64,000 nucleotides of DNA, from positions 124,001-188,000 of the forward strand of contig NZ_LNRZ01000007.1 in assembly GCF_001468265.1 (NCBI RefSeq), in the 5' to 3' direction. Below the pieces are notes generated by a model. It did no database searches, was not told the origin of the DNA, and saw only the letters and a program-made list of their open reading frames with translations. The stretch is from Sphingopyxis sp. H050. Lineage in GTDB: Bacteria > Pseudomonadota > Alphaproteobacteria > Sphingomonadales > Sphingomonadaceae. Made by a program: the position numbers and the translations under genes. Shown piece after piece: positions 24,941 to 34,112 of this stretch; position 1 is the stretch's first letter; the number at the start of each line of letters is the position of its first letter.

Positions 24941-27517
24941 TCAGTTGCCGAACGTGCGCTGCCACCATCCGCGGCGGGGTTCGCCATCGCCGGGCTCGCC
25001 TTCAGCATCGCCCGCGGTCGCGGGCTCGGAAGCAGCTTCGGCAGCGACGGCTTTCTTGGCGCGGCTTGCACGTTTCTTCGGTGCAGGCTTGGCTTCGGCC
25101 TCGGCGGATGTCGCTTCGGCGGGCACCTCTTCCACAGCCACGGCCTCCGAAGCGTATGCTTCGGCTGCATCGGCTTCTGCGGCCGCCTTGGTCTTGCGCG
25201 GCGCGCGCTTGCGCTTCGGCTTTTCCTCGGCAGCGGGTGCTTCTTCGGCAGCCGGCTCGGCAGCGGCCTCGACAGGCGCAACCTCTTCTGCCGGTTCCGT
25301 GGCCTCGGCGTCGCCGGCCTTTTTGCGGCCACGTCCGCCGCGGCGGCGTTTCGGCTTGGCTTCGGCGTCGTCGGCCTCAGCTGCTACCGGCGCCGCCTCT
25401 TCGGCAGGCGCATCAGCGTCAGAGACATCTTCGCTGCCTTCGGCGGTTGCGTCGCTCTCGGCGCCTTCACCACCTTCCTCGTCGCGGCGACCGCGGCGAC
25501 CTCGGCGGCGGCGGCGACGGCGCTTGCGGCCGTCTCCATCGCTCTCCTCGCTCTCTTGGCGCTCGGGACGTTCGCGTCGAGCCGGACGCTCTTCGGCTGC
25601 TTCCTCTTCCTCGATCTCTTCTTCGTCCTCGTCGACGATATCGTCGTCGTCATCCTCGATCGGGGCGATCGGCGCAAAGCTGCGGCGCTGGGTCGGGGGC
25701 GGGCCGCCGACTTCGATCGCCATGCGTGCGCCCTCGGTCTCACCGTCGGGCAGAATCTCGACGCTGACGCCGTAAAGTTCCTCGATCTCGCGCAGTTCGC
25801 GGCGCTTTTCGTTGAGGAGGTAGAAGGTCGCTTCCTGGCTGGCGCGCAGGATGATCTTGCTGCCGCGGCCGCGCGCCGCTTCCTCTTCGATCAGGCGCAG
25901 CGCGCTGAGGCCCGCCGAGCTGGCGGTGCGGACGAGGCCGGTGCCTTCGCAATGCGGGCACGGGCGGGTCGAGGCTTCGAGCACGCCGGTGCGCAGGCGC
26001 TGGCGGCTCATTTCCATCAGGCCGAAGCCCGAGATACGACCGACCTGGATACGCGCGCGGTCGTTCTTGAGCGCGTCCTTCATCGCGCGCTCGACCTTGC
26101 GGACGTTCGAGCCGTGATCCATGTCGATGAAGTCGATGACGATCAGGCCCGCCATGTCGCGCAGGCGCAGCTGGCGGGCGATTTCGGCCGCAGCCTCGAG
26201 ATTGGTGCTGAGCGCGGTCTGCTCGATATTATGCTCGCGCGTCGAGCGGCCCGAGTTGATGTCGATCGACACCAGCGCCTCGGTCGGGTTGATCACCAGA
26301 TAGCCGCCCGATTTCAGCTGCACGACGGGATTGAGCATCCCGGCGAGCTGGTCCTCGACGCCGTAACGCTGATAGAGCGAAACGGGATCGGCATATTGCT
26401 TCACGCGCCGCGCGTGGCTCGGCATCAGCAGCTTCATGAACTGCTTCGCCGCCTTATAGCCCTCGTCGCCCTCGACGAGCACTTCCTCGATATCCTTGTG
26501 ATAGATATCGCGAATGGCGCGTTTCACGAGGTCGCTGTCCGAATGGATCAGCGCCGGCGCGCTCGATCCCAAGGTCTTTTCGCGGATCTCGTCCCACAGG
26601 CGCGCGAGATAGTCGAAGTCGCGCTTGATCTCGACCTTGGTGCGGCTCATCCCGGCGGTGCGCACGATGCAGCCCATCGTCGGCGGCAGGTTGAGCTCGT
26701 CGATCATCGCCTTCAGCTTGCGGCGGTCGGCGCCGTTCGAAATCTTGCGGCTGATCCCGCCGCCGTGCATCGTGTTCGGCATCAGCACGCAATAGCGGCC
26801 GGCGAGCGACAGATAGGTGGTGAGGGCCGCGCCCTTGTTGCCGCGTTCTTCCTTGACGACCTGCACCAGCATCACCTGCCGGCGGCGAATGACGTCCTGG
26901 ATCTTGTAGCGGCGGCGCAGCGACATGCGGTTTTCGCCTTCGTCATCTTCGCCGCCCCGGCGGCCGCGGCCACCCTTGCGGCCGTTGCGTCCGCCCTTGC
27001 CACGGCCACGGCGGCGATCGCCGCGGCCTTCCCGGGCTTCTTCGCCGCCTTCATCGCCGTTATCCTCTGCGTCGTCCTGCTCATCATGCTCGTCGCCATC
27101 GTCTTCGCCGACGGTTTCGGGCGCGCGCGGAGCGTCGCCATTGTCGTCGTCATGATATTCGACGTCGGCGACATCGCCCTCGAGTTCGTCGAGGTCGTCC
27201 TCGGCGCGCTGCGCCGCGGCGGCGGCGTGCTCTGCCTCTTCGCGCAGCAGCGCTTCGCGGTCTTCCTTCGGAATCTGGTAATAGTCGGGGTGGATTTCGC
27301 TGAAGGCCAGGAAGCCGTGGCGATTGCCGCCATATTCGACGAACGCCGCCTGCAGAGACGGTTCGACGCGGGTAACCTTGGCCAGATAGATATTGCCCTT
27401 GAGCTGCTTGTGCTCTGCGGACTCGAAATCAAACTCCTCGATTCGGTTTCCCTTGGTGACGGCGACCCGGGTTTCTTCCCGGTGCCGCGCGTCGATCAAC
27501 ATGCGCGTGGTCATCAT
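24941..27517 (-). CDS. rne: ribonuclease E (Rne/Rng family)
   Basis: Endoribonuclease of the degradosome, 858 residues. The S1 RNA-binding domain (about 25-250) is interrupted by an acidic stretch and an RGR/GGR-rich basic stretch, a known alphaproteobacterial trait. The catalytic DNase-I-like region contains the two metal-binding aspartates (ALVSIDINSGRSTRE and GLIVIDFIDMDHG), and the Zn-link is CPHC. The C-terminal 330 residues are a disordered Ala/Glu- and Arg-rich scaffold with several basic patches (RKRRRRRRRG). Starts at 27517 or 27514 (tandem ATGs); GGAG is 5 or 8 nt upstream. The leader is structured, see 27528-27583. Confidence 0.95.
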   Translation of the reverse strand: MMTTRMLIDARHREETRVAVTKGNRIEEFDFESAEHKQLKGNIYLAKVTRVEPSLQAAFVEYGGNRHGFLAFSEIHPDYYQIPKEDREALLREEAEHAAAAAQRAEDDLDELEGDVADVEYHDDDNGDAPRAPETVGEDDGDEHDEQDDAEDNGDEGGEEAREGRGDRRRGRGKGGRNGRKGGRGRRGGEDDEGENRMSLRRRYKIQDVIRRRQVMLVQVVKEERGNKGAALTTYLSLAGRYCVLMPNTMHGGGISRKISNGADRRKLKAMIDELNLPPTMGCIVRTAGMSRTKVEIKRDFDYLARLWDEIREKTLGSSAPALIHSDSDLVKRAIRDIYHKDIEEVLVEGDEGYKAAKQFMKLLMPSHARRVKQYADPVSLYQRYGVEDQLAGMLNPVVQLKSGGYLVINPTEALVSIDINSGRSTREHNIEQTALSTNLEAAAEIARQLRLRDMAGLIVIDFIDMDHGSNVRKVERAMKDALKNDRARIQVGRISGFGLMEMSRQRLRTGVLEASTRPCPHCEGTGLVRTASSAGLSALRLIEEEAARGRGSKIILRASQEATFYLLNEKRRELREIEELYGVSVEILPDGETEGARMAIEVGGPPPTQRRSFAPIAPIEDDDDDIVDEDEEEIEEEEAAEERPARRERPERQESEESDGDGRKRRRRRRRGRRGRRDEEGGEGAESDATAEGSEDVSDADAPAEEAAPVAAEADDAEAKPKRRRGGRGRKKAGDAEATEPAEEVAPVEAAAEPAAEEAPAAEEKPKRKRAPRKTKAAAEADAAEAYASEAVAVEEVPAEATSAEAEAKPAPKKRASRAKKAVAAEAASEPATAGDAEGEPGDGEPRRGWWQRTFGN

Positions 27518-27527
27518 TATTACTCCA

Positions 27528-27545
27528 GGCGCGCCGCAGCGCGCC
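27528..27545 (-). promoter_or_regulatory. hairpin abutting the rne ribosome-binding site
   Basis: GGCGCGC, TGCG loop, GCGCGCC (read on the minus strand) forms a perfect 7-bp GC stem ending 1 nt before the GGAG of rne. Such a stem can limit ribosome access or act as an RNase E target for autoregulation (inference). Confidence 0.55.
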
Positions 27546-27549
27546 AAAC

Positions 27550-27583
27550 AAAAAGGCCGCGCCCGTCCCGGGGGGCAGGCGGC
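27550..27583 (-). terminator. terminator-like hairpin in the rne leader
   Basis: On the minus strand GCCGC-CT-GCCC pairs with GGGC-GCGGC around an 8-nt loop and is followed by C then TTTTT. It has the form of an intrinsic terminator but lies only 33 nt upstream of the rne start, with no gene before it on that strand, so it may be an attenuator. Confidence 0.6.
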
Positions 27584-28103
27584 GGTCGATAGGGTTCAAA
27601 GAAAAAATACCGTTATTGCCGCGCGCGGCCCGCGTCCGGTCGTGGACGCGCATGCGGTCTCCCGCCGCGACATAAGCAGGGGCAAAGCCGCCTGCGTCGC
27701 GATCGAAAGAGGGCATGGCAAGCCTCATGCAGCATCAACCTGTTTCTCAGGTGAGCGGGAAAAACAGGGCGGTGGTAAGCCGCGCCGGCTGCCCGATCAT
27801 CCGGGTGGACTGACGGAAAAGCGTCTTTCCCGGCTTGTCCGGCGCCAGGGCGGCCATGATCCGCGATTCGCGCGAGACCAGACCTTTCCCCTCAAAAGGC
27901 CGGACGGCGCCGGGAAGGACACCGTCAGTGGAGGGGGTGCTAGCATCGGCATGGGCCGACGGCAACCTCCGCCTCCGGATAAAAGATGGGGGAGGGGCTC
28001 CTCAATACAAGCTGTTCGCCGCTTCAGCAGGGTTAACGGTCGTTTGACATGCTTCCGTTAATAGGAGATTTGGCCTGTTGGACGGTCCGGAGCATGGCCG
28101 GGA

Positions 28104-29012
28104 ATGGGAATGACGATGATCTTGGCTCTTCTGCTCACGGCTGCGCCGCCGCAGTCGGAGCCTTTGGATGCATGGCGATCCTTCGTGCCGCGTCCGATCG
28201 TCGATAGCGTCCATTTTTGGGCCGATAGACCGAAAAAGCGCTACAGCGTCACCGTACCGATCGGCAAGCCCAAGCCGGCGCTGCCACTGCCGACGATCCG
28301 GGGGCCGAACAACCCGCGCCTGCCGCTTGTCGTGATCGACGCGGGGCATGGCGGGCACGATCCCGGCGCGATCAGCCCGCACAGCGGCAAGCGCGAGAAG
28401 GACATCACGCTGGCGCTTGCCAAGGCGATCCGTGACGATCTGGTCGCGAGCGGCCGCGTGCGCGTCGCGCTTACCCGCTCGGACGATCGGTTCCTCGTGC
28501 TCGAAGAGCGTTTCGGCATCGCGCGGCGGATGAAGGCCGACCTTTTCATTTCGGTTCATGCCGATGCCGCGGAGAATGAAGGCGCCAGCGGCGCATCGGT
28601 CTATACCCTTTCCGAAGTCGCCTCCGACCGCGAGGCGGCGCGGCTCGCGGCGCGCGAGAACAAGGCGAACATCATCAATGGCGTCGATCTCGGCGCGCAC
28701 AGCAGCGACGTCTCGTCGATCCTGATCGACCTGACGCAGCGCGAGACGATGAACGTCGCCTCGGATTTCGCCCGTCTGCTCCAGCGCGAGGCCGCGGATG
28801 ACATGAAATTCCGCACGACCGCGCATCGCTTCGCCTCATTCGTGGTGTTGAAGGCGCCTGACACACCGTCGGTGCTGTTCGAAACAGGCTTCATCTCCAA
28901 CAAGGACGACGCCGAATTCCTCGCCTCATCGGCGGGACAAAGGAGGGTCGCGCGCGGAGTGCGCGATGCGGTGCAGATCCACTTCGCACGGCAGATTGCC
29001 GCGGCACGCTGA
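28104..29012 (+). CDS. N-acetylmuramoyl-L-alanine amidase (Amidase_3)
   Basis: Periplasmic zinc amidase that cleaves the bond between MurNAc and the stem peptide during cell separation, 302 residues. A short signal precedes the catalytic domain. Zinc ligands are seen in VVIDAGHGGHDPGA (first His), a Glu in the SVYTLSE region and FISVHADAA (second His), with the catalytic Glu in SVLFETGFISN. It lacks the AMIN domain of AmiC and any LysM repeats. ATGs at 28104 and 28110 both precede the signal. It precedes the flavoprotein gene by 55 bp without obvious functional link. Confidence 0.92.
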   Translation: MGMTMILALLLTAAPPQSEPLDAWRSFVPRPIVDSVHFWADRPKKRYSVTVPIGKPKPALPLPTIRGPNNPRLPLVVIDAGHGGHDPGAISPHSGKREKDITLALAKAIRDDLVASGRVRVALTRSDDRFLVLEERFGIARRMKADLFISVHADAAENEGASGASVYTLSEVASDREAARLAARENKANIINGVDLGAHSSDVSSILIDLTQRETMNVASDFARLLQREAADDMKFRTTAHRFASFVVLKAPDTPSVLFETGFISNKDDAEFLASSAGQRRVARGVRDAVQIHFARQIAAAR

Positions 29013-29067
29013 ATCGTCTTGACCATCGACCGGCCCGCCGACAGCTTGCCGGCGACGGGAGAGTTGC

Positions 29068-30321
29068 ATGGCGTGGAGCAACTGGTCGGGCAGCGTCACC
29101 GCGCCCGCCGACATCACAAGGCCGCAAAGCGAGGATGAACTCGCGGCGCTGATCCGCAGCGCCGCGAAAGTCCGAGCCACGGGCGCCGGGCACAGCTTCA
29201 TGCCGCTTTGCGAATCCAGCGAGCTGATCCTTGGTCTCGACGCGCTTCCAGGCCAGATCAGCATTGCCCCCGACCGTACGGTCGCGCGTATCCCGGCGGG
29301 GTGGAGCATCAAAAAGCTGACCGCGGCATTGTGGGACGAGGGCCTGGCGCTCGCCAACCAGGGTGATGTCAATCCGCAGTCGCTCGCCGGCGCGATGGCG
29401 ACGGGGACGCACGGCACCGGAGTCGATCTCGGCTCGCTGTCGACGATGGCGCGCGGCTTCCAGCTGATCGGCGCCGACGGCGAGGCGCGCTGGTGCGACG
29501 CGGCAACTGATCCCGACCTCTATCAGGCGCAGCGCCTGTCGCTCGGCCTGTTCGGTGTCGCGACGGAGATCGAGGTCGCGGTCGTCCCCGCGTTTCACCT
29601 TGCCGAACGGATCGAGAAGCGCCGCTGGGCCGAGGTGCGCGAGAGCTATGACGCGCTGGCGCAGCAGCACCGGCATATCGAATTCTGGTTCTTCCCGCAC
29701 GCCGACGACGTGATTCTGAAGACGCTGGAGCCGTGCGATCCGTGCGATCCGCCGCCATCGACGACCGACATGGAGGAGACGGCGTTCCGGCGCGTGCTCG
29801 ATGTCGCGGCGAAGCTGCCCTTCCTGACCCCGATGCTCCAGCGCACGATGATGCGGTCCCGCTTCGAGGGCCGCCGCCGCGGCCCTGCGCACGCGATCTT
29901 TCCCTCGGACCGCACGATCCGTTTCGAGGAAATGGAATATGAGCTGCCGCGCTCAGAAGGACTGGCTGCGCTCGACGAAGTGGTCGGCTGGATCCGCAAG
30001 AAGCGTCTGCCCGTGACCTTCCCCTTCGAATATCGCACCGTCGCCGCCGACGATATCTGGATGAGCCCGATGAACGCGGGGCCGGTCGCGGCGATCTCGA
30101 TGCACCAATATGCGAAGATGCCCTGGGCCGACCTGTTCGCCGACGCCGAAGCAATCTTTCGCGCCCATCGCGGTCGGCCGCATTGGGCGAAGCGCCACAC
30201 GCTGACCCGCGGCGATGTCGATGCGCTATATCCGATGGCCGAGCGCTATCGCGCGGTGCGCCGCACCATCGACCCGCAGGGTAAGTTCGTCAACCCGCAT
30301 CTGGAGAGCCTGTTTTCATGA
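29068..30321 (+). CDS. FAD-linked oxidase of the sugar-1,4-lactone oxidase family
   Basis: 417-residue flavoprotein of the vanillyl-alcohol-oxidase superfamily. The N-terminal FAD domain has RATGAGHSFMPL, with His42 in the place of the covalent FAD histidine, and GAMATGTHGTG. The C-terminal half matches the D-arabinono-1,4-lactone oxidase domain, ending with the conserved HWAKRH. Relatives include L-gulono- and L-galactono-lactone oxidases and alditol oxidase. No signal peptide. It overlaps the next gene by 4 nt (ATGA), so the two proteins probably act together on one substrate class (inference). Confidence 0.88.
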   Translation: MAWSNWSGSVTAPADITRPQSEDELAALIRSAAKVRATGAGHSFMPLCESSELILGLDALPGQISIAPDRTVARIPAGWSIKKLTAALWDEGLALANQGDVNPQSLAGAMATGTHGTGVDLGSLSTMARGFQLIGADGEARWCDAATDPDLYQAQRLSLGLFGVATEIEVAVVPAFHLAERIEKRRWAEVRESYDALAQQHRHIEFWFFPHADDVILKTLEPCDPCDPPPSTTDMEETAFRRVLDVAAKLPFLTPMLQRTMMRSRFEGRRRGPAHAIFPSDRTIRFEEMEYELPRSEGLAALDEVVGWIRKKRLPVTFPFEYRTVAADDIWMSPMNAGPVAAISMHQYAKMPWADLFADAEAIFRAHRGRPHWAKRHTLTRGDVDALYPMAERYRAVRRTIDPQGKFVNPHLESLFS

Positions 30322-31463
30322 GTGACGATCTGACCCTGCACGCGCATCTGATCGGCCGCCAAGGCTCGCGCGCCGATCTCAACACGCCGGTGCTGGTGCT
30401 CGATCTCGCGGCGCTCGACCGCAATATCGCGGCGATGGCGGCGCTCGCCGCGCAGCATGGCGTCGGGCTGCGCCCGCATGCGAAGACGCACAAGAGCGTC
30501 GATATCGCGAAGCGCCAGATCGCGGCCGGCGCGTCGGGGGTGTGCTGCGCGAAGATCGGCGAGGCCGAGGTGCTGGCCGGGGGCGGCATCACCGGCATTC
30601 TCGTCACCTCGCCCATCGCCGCGCCGCACGCGATCGAGCGGCTTGCGGCGCTGGCAAGGCGCGCCGAGGGGCTGATGGCGACGGTCGATCATCCCGGCGT
30701 CGCCGAACGGATCGATGCAGCGCTGGCGAGCGAAGGCGCGACGCTCGATGTCCTCATCGACATCGACCCGGGGATTGCGCGCACGGGTGTGGCCTCGCCC
30801 GAAGCCGCGGTCGAGCTGGCGGCGAAGATCGCCAAGCTGCCGCGACTGAAGCTGCGCGGGGTTCAATATTATTGCGGGCGAGAACAGCACATCGAGGGCT
30901 TTGCCGATCGCCGAGCCGCGATCGTCGAGCGCACCGAATATCTGCAAAGTGTGATCGCGGCGCTCATCGACGCGGGCTTCGCGCCTGAAATCATCACCGG
31001 ATCGGGCACGGGCACGCACCGGATCGACCTCGACCTCGGCGTTTTCACCGAGCTGCAGACGGGCAGTTACGTCTTCATGGACAAGCAATATCTCGATTGC
31101 GACCTGACCGGCGACGGCGCGGTGCCGTTCGAGACCTCGCTGGGGGTCGATGCGCGGGTGGTCAGCGCCAATCGTCCGGGTCTGGTGACGATCGACGCAG
31201 GCTATAAGTCGCTGTCGACCGACGGCGGCGTCGCGGTCGTGCGGCGCGGGGCGCCCGAAGATGCGCTCTTCGTTTTCATGGGCGACGAACATGCGGCGCT
31301 GGTCGCGCCGGAGATCGGCGAACGGCTGACGCCTGGTGACCCGGTGACGCTGACGGTCCCGCACTGCGACCCCACGGTGAACCTTTACGACCATTATCAT
31401 GTCGTCGAAGGCGACACGCTCGTCGCCATCTGGTCGGTCAGCGCCCGCGGCCGGGCGAGGTAG
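30318..31463 (+). CDS. DSD1-family PLP enzyme (D-threonine aldolase / D-serine dehydratase-like)
   Basis: 381-residue fold-type III PLP enzyme. The alanine-racemase-like barrel has the PLP lysine Lys56 in RPHAKTHK. The C-terminal beta-domain has the metal-binding His/Cys pair typical of the DSD1 group in VPHCDPTVNLYDHYHVV. Known members are metal-dependent D-threonine aldolase, D-3-hydroxyaspartate aldolase and eukaryotic-type D-serine dehydratase. The exact reaction cannot be read from sequence. Translationally coupled to the lactone-oxidase-like gene. Confidence 0.87.
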   Translation: MSDDLTLHAHLIGRQGSRADLNTPVLVLDLAALDRNIAAMAALAAQHGVGLRPHAKTHKSVDIAKRQIAAGASGVCCAKIGEAEVLAGGGITGILVTSPIAAPHAIERLAALARRAEGLMATVDHPGVAERIDAALASEGATLDVLIDIDPGIARTGVASPEAAVELAAKIAKLPRLKLRGVQYYCGREQHIEGFADRRAAIVERTEYLQSVIAALIDAGFAPEIITGSGTGTHRIDLDLGVFTELQTGSYVFMDKQYLDCDLTGDGAVPFETSLGVDARVVSANRPGLVTIDAGYKSLSTDGGVAVVRRGAPEDALFVFMGDEHAALVAPEIGERLTPGDPVTLTVPHCDPTVNLYDHYHVVEGDTLVAIWSVSARGRAR

Positions 31464-31522
31464 CCCAACCCGCCGCAACCATGCTTCCCTTTCGTCCGCG
31501 CAGGCTTTAGAGGCTTCGCCAT

Positions 31523-34039
31523 ATGTCCTCCGACACCATGTCCCATTTTCGACTGCGTCTGCGCCGCGACAGCAATGCCGTCATCGCCTGGGTCCGCGAG
31601 ATGTGGACCCGCCGCTGGTTCCGCTGGCTGGGTTACGCCGCAGGCGCGGGGTTGCTGGGGCTGATCCTGATCTGGGTGATTTTCGCGCGCAATCTCCCTT
31701 CGGTCGACCAGCTGCGCGACTATCAGCCGCCGCTGCCGACGATGGTGCGCGACGGCGAAGGAAAGCCGGTCCACAGCTATGCCCGCGAGCGCCGCGTCCA
31801 GCTGGAATATGCCGAATATCCGCAATTGCTCGTCCGCGCCTATCTGGCGGCGGAGGATCGCACCTTCTTCGAGCATGGCGGCATCGACTATCCGGGCATC
31901 GCCAGCGCGATGATCACCAATCTGACCAGCAGTGGCCGCCCGATCGGGGCCTCGACGATCACCCAGCAGGTCGCGAAGAACCTGCTGCTGACCAACGAGC
32001 TCAGCTACACCCGCAAGATTCGCGAGCTGATTCTGGCTCGGCGCATCGAGGCGGCGCTGACCAAGGAACAAATCCTCGAACTCTATCTCAACGAAATTCC
32101 GCTCGGCCGGCGCAGCTTCGGCGTACAGGCGGCGAGCCGGGCCTATTTCGACAAGGATGTCGACCAGCTGGCGCTCCATGAAATGGCGTTCCTGGCTATT
32201 TTGCCCAAAGCGCCCGAAACCTATGGCCGCGCGCGCAATGCCGGCAAGGCGATGGCGCGCCGCAATTTCGTGCTGAGCGAGATGTTCCGTAACGGATGGA
32301 TCACCGCGCCGCAGCGTGACGCCGCGCAAGCGATGCCGCTCGGCCTCACCAACAGCGGCAATACGGCGATCGCGCAGGTCGGCGGCTATTATATGGAGGA
32401 GGTGCGGCGCCAGCTGATTGCCCAGTTCGGTGAAACGTCCGACGACGGGCCGTTGTCGGTCTATGGCGGCGGGCTGTGGGTTCGCACGCCTTATGACGGC
32501 AAAATGCAGGTCGCTGCGACAATGGCGCTTCGCAAGGGATTGCAGCGCTATGATGCCGGCAAGGGCTGGTCGGGGCCGATCGCGACGATCGAGGCCGACG
32601 ACCAGTGGCAGAGCCGCCTTGCGTCGAGCTTCATCGGCATCGATTACGACAATTGGCGGATCGCCGCCGTGCTCTCCAAATCGGCCGCCGCGGCGCGAAT
32701 CGGCTTCGCGAACGGCGATACCGGCACATTGCCCGCCGGTGCTGCGACGCAGGGCTATCGGAAGACCGGGGGCAGCGCTTTCTCGGCGATGCGCCCCGGC
32801 GACCTGATCGCGGTCAAGGCGACGGCTCCGGGCGTCTACGCGCTCAAGAATATCCCCGAGGTGTCGGGCGGCATGGTCGTCGAAAGCCCCCATTCGGGCC
32901 GCATCTACGCGATGCAGGGCGGCTTTGACGTGCGCTTGTCACCTTTTAACCGCGCGACGCAGGCCGAACGCCAGCCGGGCTCGACGATCAAACCCTTCGT
33001 CTATGCGACCGCGCTCGATAACGGGATGACCCCGGCGACGATGATCATCGACGGGCCGTTCTGCGTCTATCAGGGTGCGCGCTTCGGCAACAAATGCTTC
33101 CGCAATTTCGGCGGCGCGGGGGGCAGCGGCGAGCATACGATGCGCTGGGGCCTCGAACAGTCGCGCAACCTGATGACGGTGCGCGCGGCGAGCCAGATCG
33201 GCATGGAGCCGATCGTCGAGACGATCAGCACGATGGGTATCGGCAAGCACGAACCCTATCTGTCGACCGCTCTCGGCGCCGGATCGACGACGGTGGAGAA
33301 GATCACCAATGCCTATGCGATGCTCGCCAACCATGGGCGCGAGCTGAAGCCGCGCCTGATCGACTATGCACAGGACCGCCGCGGCAAGGTGATCTTCCCC
33401 AAGAACTGGCGTCCGTGCGAGGGCTGCAACAAGTCCGACTGGGACGGCCGGCCGATGCCGCGCTTCGCCAAGTCGGGCAAGCAGCTGATGGACCCGATCA
33501 CCGCCTATCAGGTGGTGCATATGCTCGAAGGCGTCGTCCAGCGCGGCACCGCGGTGCGGCTGCGCGATCTGGGCGTACCCCTGTTCGGCAAGACGGGGAC
33601 GACGTCGGGGCCGAACGATGTCTGGTTCGTCGGCGGCACCCCCGATGTCATCGCCGGCATGTATATCGGCTTCGACCAGCCGCGCAGCATGGGTGGCTAT
33701 GCACAGGGCGGCAGCCTGGCGGCGCCGATCTTCAAGGATTTCGCGATTGCCGCGCTGAACGATCGCCAGCCGGTGCCTTTCACGGCGCCGAAGGGAGTGC
33801 GGATGGTGCGCATCGACCGTCAATCGGGCCGCCGTGTCTATGGCAGCTGGCCGGGCACCGACCCGAAATCCGCGATCATCTGGGAAGCGTTCAAGCCCGA
33901 AAGCGAACCGCGCCGAACGATCCGCGAGGAAGAAATCAAATCGATCAAGACGCCGAAACGGACGACCGGCCCTGCCCAAAAGGGCAATGGCGGCCGCACC
34001 GACAGCGACTTCCTCGACGACCGCGGCGGGATTATCTGA
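31523..34039 (+). CDS. mrcA: class A penicillin-binding protein 1A (bifunctional)
   Basis: Bifunctional peptidoglycan synthase, 838 residues, inner-membrane anchored through one N-terminal helix (AGAGLLGLILIWVIFA). The GT51 glycosyltransferase domain shows AAEDRTFFEHGGIDYPGI with the catalytic Glu, then GASTITQQVAKNLLL and RRIEAALTKEQILELYLNEI. The transpeptidase domain has the active-site serine in RQPGSTIKPF (SxxK), an SRN motif (EQSRNLMTV) and KTGTTSGPND. The C-terminus is basic and disordered. It is upstream of prfB with a 73-bp gap. Confidence 0.95.
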   Translation: MSSDTMSHFRLRLRRDSNAVIAWVREMWTRRWFRWLGYAAGAGLLGLILIWVIFARNLPSVDQLRDYQPPLPTMVRDGEGKPVHSYARERRVQLEYAEYPQLLVRAYLAAEDRTFFEHGGIDYPGIASAMITNLTSSGRPIGASTITQQVAKNLLLTNELSYTRKIRELILARRIEAALTKEQILELYLNEIPLGRRSFGVQAASRAYFDKDVDQLALHEMAFLAILPKAPETYGRARNAGKAMARRNFVLSEMFRNGWITAPQRDAAQAMPLGLTNSGNTAIAQVGGYYMEEVRRQLIAQFGETSDDGPLSVYGGGLWVRTPYDGKMQVAATMALRKGLQRYDAGKGWSGPIATIEADDQWQSRLASSFIGIDYDNWRIAAVLSKSAAAARIGFANGDTGTLPAGAATQGYRKTGGSAFSAMRPGDLIAVKATAPGVYALKNIPEVSGGMVVESPHSGRIYAMQGGFDVRLSPFNRATQAERQPGSTIKPFVYATALDNGMTPATMIIDGPFCVYQGARFGNKCFRNFGGAGGSGEHTMRWGLEQSRNLMTVRAASQIGMEPIVETISTMGIGKHEPYLSTALGAGSTTVEKITNAYAMLANHGRELKPRLIDYAQDRRGKVIFPKNWRPCEGCNKSDWDGRPMPRFAKSGKQLMDPITAYQVVHMLEGVVQRGTAVRLRDLGVPLFGKTGTTSGPNDVWFVGGTPDVIAGMYIGFDQPRSMGGYAQGGSLAAPIFKDFAIAALNDRQPVPFTAPKGVRMVRIDRQSGRRVYGSWPGTDPKSAIIWEAFKPESEPRRTIREEEIKSIKTPKRTTGPAQKGNGGRTDSDFLDDRGGII

Positions 34040-34112
34040 CGCCGGTAATCTGGCTTGTCACACGCAGCCGAGCCTCTATGGCCGGTCGCATCGAATTTCA
34101 GGAGCAAAGACC

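Larger units (their letters stand above)
27518..28103. other. long gene-free interval: rne leader and divergent amidase promoter region
   Basis: About 590 bp separate the divergent rne and amidase genes, the longest non-coding stretch here. Next to rne it holds a terminator-like hairpin and a second hairpin at the ribosome-binding site. A further hairpin with arms CCTGTTT/AAACAGG lies at 27739-27768. Near the amidase, TTGACA occurs at 28044-28049 without a convincing -10 box. I recognise no known RNA family (not RNase P, tmRNA or SRP by eye). Short open frames inside lack ribosome-binding sites and similarity. Confidence 0.5.

Noticed and set aside
24926..24942. Hairpin GATCGG/CCGATC at the end of rne
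   Set aside because: The stem overlaps the stop codon and lacks a U-tract; it may contribute to termination but cannot be supported alone.
24851..27592. A very long open frame on the plus strand antisense to rne
   Set aside because: Its composition is low-complexity Ala/Arg/Val-rich, produced by the GC-rich codon usage of rne; it has no family similarity, and the opposite strand shows complete RNase E motifs.
27600..28020. RNase P RNA, SRP RNA or tmRNA in the rne-amidase gap
   Set aside because: I looked on both strands for their universally conserved segments and did not find them; an Infernal scan would settle it.
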